Source of the DNA: a virus
Strand: one strand, 5' to 3'
Virus record (IMG/VR): IMGVR_UViG_3300035698_012088
Location: 62,001 to 126,000 of that record
DNA length: 64,000 bases
Numbering within the stretch: the stretch's first letter is position 1; each line of letters opens with the position of its first letter. Shown one piece after another: positions 41,914 to 49,900 of the stretch. Both the position numbers and the translations under genes were made by a program. Below the pieces are notes generated by a model. That model was not told the DNA's origin. It saw only the letters and a list, made by a program, of their open reading frames with translations, and did not search any database.

Positions 41914-42081
41914 GGTGTATTCAGAGTTTAAAGCTTTATGTACTCTTTCATCAGATAATTCTGCAAAACCCCCAGATAGGGATTTGATAATCTTCTTACA
42001 TTTAGTACATATATAAAGTCCTTCAGGGGCTTTGTTCTGCTTACATCTCATGCACGTTCTACGTGGTCTACGCTTTGCCAT
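41908..42081 (-). CDS. Small zinc-ribbon protein, isolated minus-strand gene
   Basis: 57 residues: AKRRPRRTCMRCKQNKAPEG, then LYICTKCKKIIKSLSGGFAE. Two CxxC pairs make a compact zinc ribbon. The minus-strand ATG at 42081 has AAAGGA upstream; longer versions start in sequence without a ribosome site. It is the only minus-strand gene between 14.5 and 64 kb and sits back to back with the gene at 42146. Confidence 0.65.
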   Translation of the reverse strand: MAKRRPRRTCMRCKQNKAPEGLYICTKCKKIIKSLSGGFAELSDERVHKALNSEYTL

Positions 42082-42145
42082 GATGTAATCCTTTCCGTAA
42101 AAATTCAATATATTGGCGATCCAGGATATTACAACAGGAGACTCC

Positions 42146-43237
42146 ATGAGGATAGATATCGAAACTAAACCTTTCAAAGAGTTTATTAAGACTTTTGAAA
42201 AGCATCCAAAGCATAAAAATATGCAAGCTTATTTAACAGCTACAGAGGACTCTACTATCAATGTAGCAGTACCAACTGAAGACAATATACAAGATAAACA
42301 ATATGACCCTATTTATATAATGACTGAAATATCAGGTATGTCAGATACCACGGACAAAGATATGTCCTTTGACTTACAAGTTTTAAATGATGCACTTAAG
42401 AATACAGATGCAAAGATTATAACCCTAAAGCAAAATAACACAAAAATTGATATAGGTGTAGAGAGTTCAGCTCCATCAGGAGGTGTAATCTTTGAAGCCG
42501 TAGATACCGTTGAGGGGACTGTTTTAGAAACAGTCATGCCTAAGGGATTGGCAGGATTTGATTACGACAAAAAGTTTGACTTCTATTCCAATAAGGAATC
42601 AGAACAATTTGGGGTGAAGCTTATAAATAGGAATGTTGTTCTCATAGCAGACTGGTACACTCCAGGAGACATCAGTGAGATTGATGCAGTGATGAGCGTT
42701 TTTGTAAAAGATTACGAACCTAGAGCTATTAAAAAGGATAAGAAAAAGATGCCCGCAGCAAGAAGAGCAAAAAAAGCAGCAGAAGCTACCTTAGATTTAC
42801 CGGAGATTACAGATGAAGAAAATATTAAAAGTGGAGATGAGGATTCCGGTCCTAGTGGTGATAAAGTACTGGGAGAAGGAGCTGAGCAGGTGGATGAGGA
42901 TACCGAGACAGTACCTGGGAATGAATCTGAAAGGGACACTGACAGGAAGGACACAGTCAAAGATCCCAAACCTGACAAGCCTGCCAAAAGGAAGCCCAGG
43001 AGAACTGCAGAAGAAATACTTAAAACAGATATCGCAAAGGCGATCACGAAGTTAGAGGAAAACGGGTATACAGTGTCCTTGGAAGATGAACAAGAGTATC
43101 CCCCAACTGTTCTTGGAAAGGTCGGTTCTGCTATGTCTTTAATGGCAGCAGCAACAGTGGCACTAAAAGATGTTGCAGCAATGACAGAGAATCTCGTTGA
43201 CAAAGACGAATTCATTGCTAAACTAAGAGATCTCTAA
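42146..43237 (+). CDS. Unknown two-domain protein with charged linker, possibly clamp-like
   Basis: 363 residues from ATG 42146 (AGGAG upstream). Residues 1-200 are a beta-rich domain; FDLQVLNDALKNTDAKIITL with KIDIGVESSAPSGG resembles, by pattern only, a sliding-clamp subdomain (F-x-x-D-x-L-x-x-A-L-K). Residues about 200-290 are a K/D/E/P-rich linker, and the end (AEEILKTDIAKAITKLEENG) is helical. A clamp has not otherwise been seen in this replication module, which makes the idea worth testing. Confidence 0.45.
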   Translation: MRIDIETKPFKEFIKTFEKHPKHKNMQAYLTATEDSTINVAVPTEDNIQDKQYDPIYIMTEISGMSDTTDKDMSFDLQVLNDALKNTDAKIITLKQNNTKIDIGVESSAPSGGVIFEAVDTVEGTVLETVMPKGLAGFDYDKKFDFYSNKESEQFGVKLINRNVVLIADWYTPGDISEIDAVMSVFVKDYEPRAIKKDKKKMPAARRAKKAAEATLDLPEITDEENIKSGDEDSGPSGDKVLGEGAEQVDEDTETVPGNESERDTDRKDTVKDPKPDKPAKRKPRRTAEEILKTDIAKAITKLEENGYTVSLEDEQEYPPTVLGKVGSAMSLMAAATVALKDVAAMTENLVDKDEFIAKLRDL

Positions 43238-43238
43238 A

Positions 43239-43448
43239 ATGAGTTCCATTGACAAGTTTCTAAGAGACTGGTGGAGACAAACTGAGCAGATCCTCAGGGC
43301 TAGGTATAAATACAGCCTAAAGGATGTGAACAAGCAGTACTTAGATGACTGCTTTGAGGTCAGCCTGAGACCGGATCAGGCAGTAAATTATATGGCAGAA
43401 TTTTATCAGTTCCATAAACTTAGAGGGAAAAAACCACCCCGGTACTAA
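43239..43448 (+). CDS. Small basic protein, unknown
   Basis: 69 residues starting 1 base after the previous gene: SIDKFLRDWWRQTEQILRAR, helical and rich in W, Y and R. No family recognised. It ends 13 bases before a tRNA gene. Confidence 0.55.
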   Translation: MSSIDKFLRDWWRQTEQILRARYKYSLKDVNKQYLDDCFEVSLRPDQAVNYMAEFYQFHKLRGKKPPRY

Positions 43449-43461
43449 AAGAAAAATATGT

Positions 43462-43536
43462 GCGCCATTGGTGTTAGAGATAGCATAGGGCCCCTCCAAG
43501 GCTCGGGCATCGGTTTGAATCCGATATGGCGCTCCA
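43462..43536 (+). tRNA. tRNA-Gly (anticodon UCC), atypical
   Basis: 75 bases. Acceptor GCGCCAT/ATGGCGC pairs fully, the T-arm ATCGG-TTTGAAT-CCGAT is canonical, the anticodon stem is GGGCC/GGCTC, and CCA is encoded. The anticodon loop CCTCCAA gives UCC, with C instead of U at position 33. The D-loop TAGAGATA lacks the usual GG pair, and the D-stem has G-U pairs. Fold is convincing but the atypical features leave activity open. Confidence 0.8.
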
Positions 43537-43564
43537 CAACCTATAAGGAAATGTAAGAAATAAT

Positions 43565-43777
43565 ATGTATGGAGATTATGATTTTTGGATAGTCTCAAAT
43601 AGCAAAGAGACCTTATTGTTTTATGGACCCAAGCCTGAAAAAGTAAATGGAAAGTGGTCCTCAGTATATGGCCCAGTAGGGCAGTTACCTAATAAGAAGT
43701 TTAAACCTAACCAGTTCAAAGAACCGGTACACCTCACCTTATACGAAGAAGATATGTGTAAGTTAGAGGACTCTTGA
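43565..43777 (+). CDS. Small protein, unknown
   Basis: 70 residues: YGDYDFWIVSNSKETLLFYG is beta-rich and aromatic, with a proline/lysine-rich loop after it. GGAAAT lies upstream of the ATG. Located between the tRNA-Gly and an HNH gene. No function assignable. Confidence 0.5.
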   Translation: MYGDYDFWIVSNSKETLLFYGPKPEKVNGKWSSVYGPVGQLPNKKFKPNQFKEPVHLTLYEEDMCKLEDS

Positions 43778-43830
43778 TAATGATGAGATACTGTGGTATA
43801 TTTATAGTAAACCCACAATAGGAGATCATT

Positions 43831-44481
43831 ATGAGAACAATTAAGAAAAACTGCATAAATGGACATGAGGTACATATAAGTAGGATGAAATGTCCAGAGT
43901 GCGGAATAGGTAAATTTGAAAAAGTATATAATACCTGTGAAAACTGCAAAGAGTCTTTTCCTGTTAGACAAAAAATAGGAGGTAAGGCTCTTACAGCATA
44001 TAATAGAAAATACTGCTACACCTGTTCCCCACCTCGCTCTATGAAGTATTGGGATTATATGTCCCCTGCTAAGGAAAAGGTCTGCTCTTGCTGTAAAGAA
44101 AAGAAACCTTTAGAAGAATATGTTAAAGAGAGAATAAGCGTTACAGGTAGACAGCTATACAGTGTTTGGTGTAAAAGATGTAAAAGCTCCTATAGTGTAC
44201 ATTTAAGACGTAGATATAAGCAGGATATGGTAGACTATAAAGGAGGAGAGTGCTCCCACTGCGGCTATGCTAAATGTTTAAGTGCCTTGGACTTCCATCA
44301 CGTCGATCCTTCAAAAAAGGAATTCTCGCTAAAAGAGTACACCACAAGAAAATTATCAGCAGTCTGTAAAAAAGAATTAGATAAGTGTATACTATTATGC
44401 GCCACATGCCATAGAGCAGAACATGATAGGCTTTTCTTAAAAGATAGGGACTTTTCTAGATTTAAAAAGGAGAATAAATGA
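43831..44481 (+). CDS. Free-standing HNH endonuclease
   Basis: 216 residues after AGGAG. Three CxxC zinc knuckles (CPEC, CENC, CSCC/CKRC) precede an HNH module: CSHCGYAKCLSALDFHHVDP, then KCILLCATCHRAEHDR. No intron signals flank it, so it is probably a free-standing homing endonuclease. It is paralogous in the HNH part to the gene at 58741, which also lies next to tRNAs. Confidence 0.85.
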   Translation: MRTIKKNCINGHEVHISRMKCPECGIGKFEKVYNTCENCKESFPVRQKIGGKALTAYNRKYCYTCSPPRSMKYWDYMSPAKEKVCSCCKEKKPLEEYVKERISVTGRQLYSVWCKRCKSSYSVHLRRRYKQDMVDYKGGECSHCGYAKCLSALDFHHVDPSKKEFSLKEYTTRKLSAVCKKELDKCILLCATCHRAEHDRLFLKDRDFSRFKKENK

Positions 44482-45221
44482 AGATATTTGGAGTGGATCC
44501 AGGAACATCAGAATCTGGATATGTAGTATATGATACAGAGACAGAAGATATAATATCGTTTGGTAAAATAGACAACGATGCCTTGCTAAAGATTATTGTT
44601 GAAAATCCTGACGAAGCAGATGTGATGGCCATAGAAATTATTACATCATATGGCCAGAGAGTTGGAAAAGAGACATTCCAAACCTGTTTCTTCATTGGAA
44701 AATGTATGCAAGGGTTTAGGAAAAAGCATTATAGAATTAAGAGAGTAGATGAAAAGAAGTACATATGTGGCACAGGTGCTGCCAAAGATAGTGGAATAAG
44801 ACAAGAATTGCTTGATAGATTTGAGCCAGACTTGATTGCAGGGAAGAGACCCAAAGGTAAACTCAAAGGATTCAAGGCTGATATCTATTCAGCCCTTGCA
44901 GTGGCCATAACCTGTGAAGAACAGTATTTGAAAACACAAAGAATGAAAACACCCATACAGACAGAGGATGAATTAGTAGAGAATTTAATGAAATTGTGGA
45001 ACGAGCTTTGTGGGCCTCCCCCCAGTGGATCATCACCTCCAGCTGGAGAGTTTTTTAGATCAGAAAAGAAGTTAACCAATATAGAGATAGGAGACCTAGG
45101 GACTGCCCTGGAGAAATTCAACGGAGAGACAGGTGTATTCTTTAGTGATGGGCTACTAAATATCTACTACTCTCTACATCCTGTAACCAAATCAGATAGA
45201 ATTGAAGGAAGAGTAATGTGA
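44478..45221 (+). CDS. RuvC-like Holliday junction resolvase with C-terminal extension
   Basis: 247 residues. IFGVDPGTSESGYVVYD holds the first catalytic Asp, VMAIEIITSYGQRVGKETFQ the Glu and the G-x-x-V-G-x-E block of phage RuvC proteins, and KGFKADIYSALAVAI the terminal Asp. Residues 1-155 are the usual full domain; the last 80 residues, starting after a GPPPSGSSPPAGE linker, are an unexplained extension. Resolves branched DNA before packaging. Confidence 0.8.
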   Translation: MKIFGVDPGTSESGYVVYDTETEDIISFGKIDNDALLKIIVENPDEADVMAIEIITSYGQRVGKETFQTCFFIGKCMQGFRKKHYRIKRVDEKKYICGTGAAKDSGIRQELLDRFEPDLIAGKRPKGKLKGFKADIYSALAVAITCEEQYLKTQRMKTPIQTEDELVENLMKLWNELCGPPPSGSSPPAGEFFRSEKKLTNIEIGDLGTALEKFNGETGVFFSDGLLNIYYSLHPVTKSDRIEGRVM

Positions 45222-45291
45222 CTTCTAAGAAACTAACTTCTCTAGAGGTCTCGGACAAAAAGCATTGGAAAAAGTACAAGGAGAGCAATCT

Positions 45292-45573
45292 ATGACAAGA
45301 GAAACTATATTAGAGGACAGCAGGAATATGATTAATACTGGTGCAGCAAGAGCAACAGCTCTGATAAAGGCTAATCCAGCAGTGATCGGTTTAGGTCTTG
45401 TGATTATAGCAGGTATCATACAGCCTATTGCAGCAGTTCTAGGCGCAGCAGGTTTAGCAGCATTATCCTCTAATACCCCAGAGGCAAAAGTAGAAGCAGA
45501 AGAAGACGCTGTGGTCGTGCCTGATCAGGATACAGTGACTCCAGTTGAAGGAGCCCCAGATAGAGAGGAATAA
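45292..45573 (+). CDS. Small membrane protein
   Basis: 93 residues from ATG 45292 with AAGGAG upstream. A hydrophobic region of about 30 residues (PAVIGLGLVIIAGIIQPIAA, VLGAAGLAAL) spans the membrane once or as a hairpin. The tail is acidic (AKVEAEEDAVVVPDQDT). Function unknown; size and shape would also fit a pinholin-like protein, without other support. Confidence 0.55.
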   Translation: MTRETILEDSRNMINTGAARATALIKANPAVIGLGLVIIAGIIQPIAAVLGAAGLAALSSNTPEAKVEAEEDAVVVPDQDTVTPVEGAPDREE

Positions 45574-46054
45574 GAACATTAATGGTAATACACAAGTTAG
45601 GCTGGAAAAGGTAATACCTCATTTCAGTGAACTGTTTTCTAATTTTATTCTTATAGGGGTCCTCTTCAAAAGGGAGGACCCCTATGGGGGATCCAGTAAT
45701 CAAATAGGCTATTCTTCTTTGACCTATGGTACAAAGAAGGCACTATATGCTTTGTGTAAGAGTCTAATGTTAGTGTCTTTTCAAGAGGAAGTTCAAAAGA
45801 CTACTATGGAAGATACTAAATTAGAAGTTATCAAGAAATGTACACCTATAATAGAAACGGAATTTAAAGATTATATCTTAGCAGGAATAAAATTAGAGAA
45901 CCCTAAGACCTGGGGGTATTATGTGAATTTTAGACACAAAGGCCTGGACAGATTTGATTTAGGAAGAGCTGTTCTCTGGGCCATGGAACAAATATCCAAT
46001 AACAACTATGAAGATGAAGACGATAAAGATAAACCAGAAGAACTACTAAACTAA
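45545..46054 (+). CDS. Unknown protein with uncertain start
   Basis: Up to 169 residues. The body (IGYSSLTYGTKKALYALCKS; WGYYVNFRHKGLDRFDLGRA) looks genuine. TTG 45545 is the only standard in-frame start before a 12-bp hairpin at 45653; an AGAGAGGAAT ribosome site points instead to ATT at 45578 or to no standard codon. No known domain. The C-terminus is acidic. Confidence 0.5.
   Translation: MKEPQIERNKNINGNTQVRLEKVIPHFSELFSNFILIGVLFKREDPYGGSSNQIGYSSLTYGTKKALYALCKSLMLVSFQEEVQKTTMEDTKLEVIKKCTPIIETEFKDYILAGIKLENPKTWGYYVNFRHKGLDRFDLGRAVLWAMEQISNNNYEDEDDKDKPEELLN
45653..45685. repeat. Perfect 12-bp hairpin inside coding sequence
   Basis: ATAGGGGTCCTC and GAGGACCCCTAT are exact reverse complements around a 9-base loop. 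There is no T-run on either strand. It lies in the first third of the gene at 45545 and could be a regulatory RNA hairpin or protein-binding palindrome. Confidence 0.6.
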
Positions 46055-46062
46055 ACTATATA

Positions 46063-46074
46063 CCTATTCGTAAA
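46063..46074 (+). promoter_or_regulatory. Recurrent motif CCTATTCGTAAA (copy 1)
   Basis: The 12-base motif occurs in the short gap before the Gp88-like gene, directly next to a GAGGAG ribosome site. The same string is at 46844 and TTATTCGTAAA at 62561, all in intergenic gaps. Role unknown: promoter element, transcript-processing site or operator. Confidence 0.35.
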
Positions 46075-46117
46075 GAGGAGAGTGCTCCCATTATCTGTAA
46101 ATAATAAGTATTGTAAA

Positions 46118-46825
46118 ATGATAAGAATGACGATTAAAGAAGCCACTAAATTAACAGGTGGTTTATCCAATCCCTCCAAGATGCCAGGATATGGTTACTC
46201 TGTATCTAAAGATACATGTCCGGTTATAGCTAAACATAGTGACTGTGACTCTATATGCTCCAAATGCTATGCTAAGAAAGGGAGATATAATTTCCCCAAG
46301 GTACAAGCAGCTATGAAGCTCAGAGCCCAAAAGAGAATGTTTTCTTTGGAATGGCAGAAAGGTATGGAACACCTTATATCCAAGAGATGTACAGGCTGGT
46401 ATGGTAATGTCCCTTATTTCAGATGGCATGACTGTGGAGATATAGAATATGTAGAGGATCTTTTGTCTATCATGAGTATAGCAAAGAATTTACCTAAAGT
46501 ACACTTTTGGTTACCCACCAAGAGATATGAATTAGTAGAAATGATAGATAAAAAAGATGTACCAAAGAACTTAACTATAAGACTCTCTGCACATTATATA
46601 GATAGAAAGCCAATGTATGACTGTGCTATTGGTTCCCAGGATGGCACATCATTTAAAGTAGAAGACCCTGGTAAACTGAAGAAGTACCCCTTCTCAACAG
46701 TTATCAAAGAAATATCATATAAAGATGCTAGAATATGTCCCGCCACAAATGGGCAAAAGGGATGTCAAGAGTGTAGAAAATGCTGGGATTCCAAGGTAAA
46801 ACATATTTCTTACAAGATTCACTAA
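46118..46825 (+). CDS. Gp88-like cysteine-rich phage protein
   Basis: About 235 residues. GLSNPSKMPGYGYSVSKDTC followed by CDSICSKCYAKKGRYNF, then YFRWHDCGDIEYVEDLL and CPATNGQKGCQECRKCW. From memory this matches the mycobacteriophage L5 gene product 88 family, where C-x2-C-Y-A and the late cysteine cluster are conserved; function is unknown, and a metal or iron-sulfur cofactor is likely. GTG 46082 is an alternative start close to the ribosome site. Confidence 0.6.
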   Translation: MIRMTIKEATKLTGGLSNPSKMPGYGYSVSKDTCPVIAKHSDCDSICSKCYAKKGRYNFPKVQAAMKLRAQKRMFSLEWQKGMEHLISKRCTGWYGNVPYFRWHDCGDIEYVEDLLSIMSIAKNLPKVHFWLPTKRYELVEMIDKKDVPKNLTIRLSAHYIDRKPMYDCAIGSQDGTSFKVEDPGKLKKYPFSTVIKEISYKDARICPATNGQKGCQECRKCWDSKVKHISYKIH

Positions 46826-46843
46826 AAAAGATTTAGAGCTTAA

Positions 46844-46855
46844 CCTATTCGTAAA
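46844..46855 (+). promoter_or_regulatory. Recurrent motif CCTATTCGTAAA (copy 2)
   Basis: Exact second copy, at the beginning of the 169-base leader of the ribonucleotide reductase gene and about 140 bases before its start codon. Confidence 0.35.
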
Positions 46856-46941
46856 AAAGCAGTTCCAGATGTTATGAAATTTTGATCAATTTTTCCCCTA
46901 TTGATAGATGCGAAATTGACTAGTAGAGTAAGGACATACAG

Positions 46942-46969
46942 CGGGCCACACTGGGTCCGTATTTTTATT
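46942..46969 (+). terminator. Terminator or attenuator in the nrdD leader
   Basis: CGGGCC and GGTCCG (one G-U pair) form a hairpin followed by TATTTTTATT. It lies between the motif at 46844 and the nrdD ribosome site, so it either ends upstream transcription or attenuates nrdD. Confidence 0.55.
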
Positions 46970-46994
46970 CAAAAGAGAAGGATAGGAGAAAATA

Positions 46995-49900
46995 ATGATA
47001 GAAGAAATGACATTCCAGAAGTTCCAGAAGAGAGACGGCAAGATAGTAAACTTTGATGAAGCTAAGATTGAGGCAGCAGTGCACAAAGCATATATAGCAG
47101 CCAGAGGGTCTAATCACTCCTTAGTTCCTAGTATAGTATCAGAAAAAGTGGCAGAAAAAGTATATGGTGAGGACGAAGCAATATGGCACATCAATCAGGT
47201 TCATGATCTAGTTGCTATGTACTTAAAGGAAGTGGGATGTGACGATGTAGGAGTAGCTTATACAGAGTATAGACTTAAGAGGGATAAAGCTAGGAAAGAG
47301 ATAAAGGTAAAGAATACAACCAAGTCCAAGAAGAGTATCACAGATGCATCTTTACTATTAGTAGAGGCCTCTGATTGTTATACCACTACTTGGGATAGAA
47401 ATGAGATAGAGAAGACCTTAGAGACCCAGACAGAACTAGACTCTGATACTAGAGAAGCAATAGCAAAATTAGTAGAGAACAAGGTAATAGACTCAGGACT
47501 AAAAACTATAACTACAGCTTTTGTAAGAGAGCTAATTAACACTGTACTACATGAGGGCAACTATGGGTGTGAGGTACAGGACTTAACAGTATATAGAATT
47601 TCAAGAGATTTTGTAGACAATTTGATGTATGACAAGGTAGATGAAAACAGTAACATCTCCAACAACAACCCAGAGGCAGTCTCTATGGCTATCTCTGAAG
47701 TAGTGCTCAAGGAATGGGCTTTAGATACAGTGTTTTCAGATGAATTGAAGAGAGCCCACTTAACAGGGGCAATCCATTTACATGACTTAGGTTATCCTCA
47801 TAGAGTATACTGCTCATCCCACAGTATTGAGTATTTGAAGAAATACGGCCTTGTAGGGCATGACAACCTTAATACGGAGTCAGCCCCGGCTAAGAGTGCT
47901 AGTGTCCTTACAGGGCATCTAAACACGTATCTAGCTAGTATGCAGGCTAACTATGCCGGTGCACTAGGTCTCGGCTATGTTAACATCTTCTATGCACCCT
48001 ACTTAGTGGGCAAAACAGACAAGGAAATGAAACAGGTTGCACAAGAGTTAATCTTTAATGGTTCTCAGAATGCATTCAGCAGAGGAGGACAGACCCTTTT
48101 CTTAGATTTCAATATCCATAGTGGAGTACCAAGTTACCTCAGAGATGTTCCTGTAATAGGACCAGGAGGTAAGTATAAAGCAACCATGAATGGTCACGAT
48201 GCCCTCTTAGAGGATAGATATGAAAAAGAGGAAGATCCTAATGGAAATAAGCTAATGAGCTTATGGCATGGCGATCTTTGTGTATATAAAGAAGTGTACA
48301 CTAAACACGGATATAAAGTTGAATATCCCTATACTGATATTAAACTAATGACATATAAAGATTACGAAGTAGAGTCTCGGAGATTCTGCTCAGCCCTACT
48401 TAAAGTATGGGAAGAAGGAGATAAGAATGGCAATATATTTCCGTTTCCAAAATGCGATTTTCACGTTGATGCGGACACCTTCCTTAAGGAAGAAAATCAC
48501 AAACTGTTTTCTAAAGCCTGTGAACTATCTTCTGTTAATGGCTCCACGTATTTTGTGTTTGACAGAGATGCTGTTACCTTGTCTGCCTGTTGTTTTTCAG
48601 GTGACCAAGATATACTAATAAAAGGCAGTGCTAAAGTAACCAAAACAAAGTTTAAAGACTTTAAAGATTTAGACTACGAAGCATATAAAAGAAATTTGAC
48701 TATTTTTCATAATGGTGCTTGGTGTAAGGGTAAATATATAGAGACAGATTCTACAGATGTAGATTTCTATAAAATTAAGACAACAAATAACAAAGAGATG
48801 GTAGTAACAGCGGACCATATATTCCCCACCTGGGGGGGAGATACAGTGGCGTGTCAGTTAGATGTAGAAGACTATCTGCAGTTTAACACACTAGAGTTAG
48901 ATAAACTAGCCACACAGGATCTAGGCCTAACTTTTGAACAAGGGTTCTTGATAGGTCTATATTTAGGCGATGGGAGTTTAGATAAATCAGGTAGAAAACA
49001 TGATGTATGTTTTTCACTTAATGAGCGAGATTATAATATAGCTCTACCTTATCTGACTAAAGCTCTAGAAGACTGGAATATTTCTGCAAACATATGCCTC
49101 AACACCCCCTATAATAATGTTCATCCTGTAAGGATATCCTCTGCAGAACTTATAGACTTTATTAGAGTATGGATAGCCGGGAACCATTGTTATGAAAAAG
49201 AATTGGACTTAAACGCTCTTGTGCAGTCAACGGAGTTTAGAGAAGGCATAGTGCACGGGTATTACACCTCTGATGGAGGAAACTCCAATAGGATCTACTC
49301 AACATCTAAAAAGTTGATTGATCAGATGGAGTGTGTTTTTACTAGCTTAGGGATGCAGACAACTATAGACGTATCAGATAGGACAGACGAACCTGTAATT
49401 ATAAGGGGAGAGCAGTTCAAGAGAAACCACCCCCTATACTGCATAAGATGGTTTAACCTAAAGAATAGAAGAGCATATCCAGAGCATTATAAAGTACATA
49501 ATAATAGCGTATATTTCAAAATTGAATCTATAGAAAACCTTGGAACTATTTCCGACAAAGCGTATTGTTTTGAAATGGACAATACAGAAGAGCCATATTT
49601 TACCCTACCTAGTGGAGTAATCACACACAACTGTAGACTGCGCACTACACTGGACGATAAGTATGCTTTAATGCATCCTGAATTAGTGTCTTTTTGTGGG
49701 TTTCAGAATGTAACTGTAAATCTACCCCAAGCTGCATATAGAGCAGCAAGGAAAGGTAATAAGTCCATAGAGGGATTCCTAGAAGAGATAGATAATACAA
49801 TGAGTCTGTGTGTACAGGCCCATCTACAGAAGAAAGATAAGATAGCACAGCTTCTAGACAAACCAGGGAAGCCTTTATACCAAATAGGTAAAATAGCTGC

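Noticed and set aside
42712-43215. 167-codon minus-strand frame
   Set aside because: Antisense shadow of the charged linker of gene 42146; serine-rich composition is an artefact.
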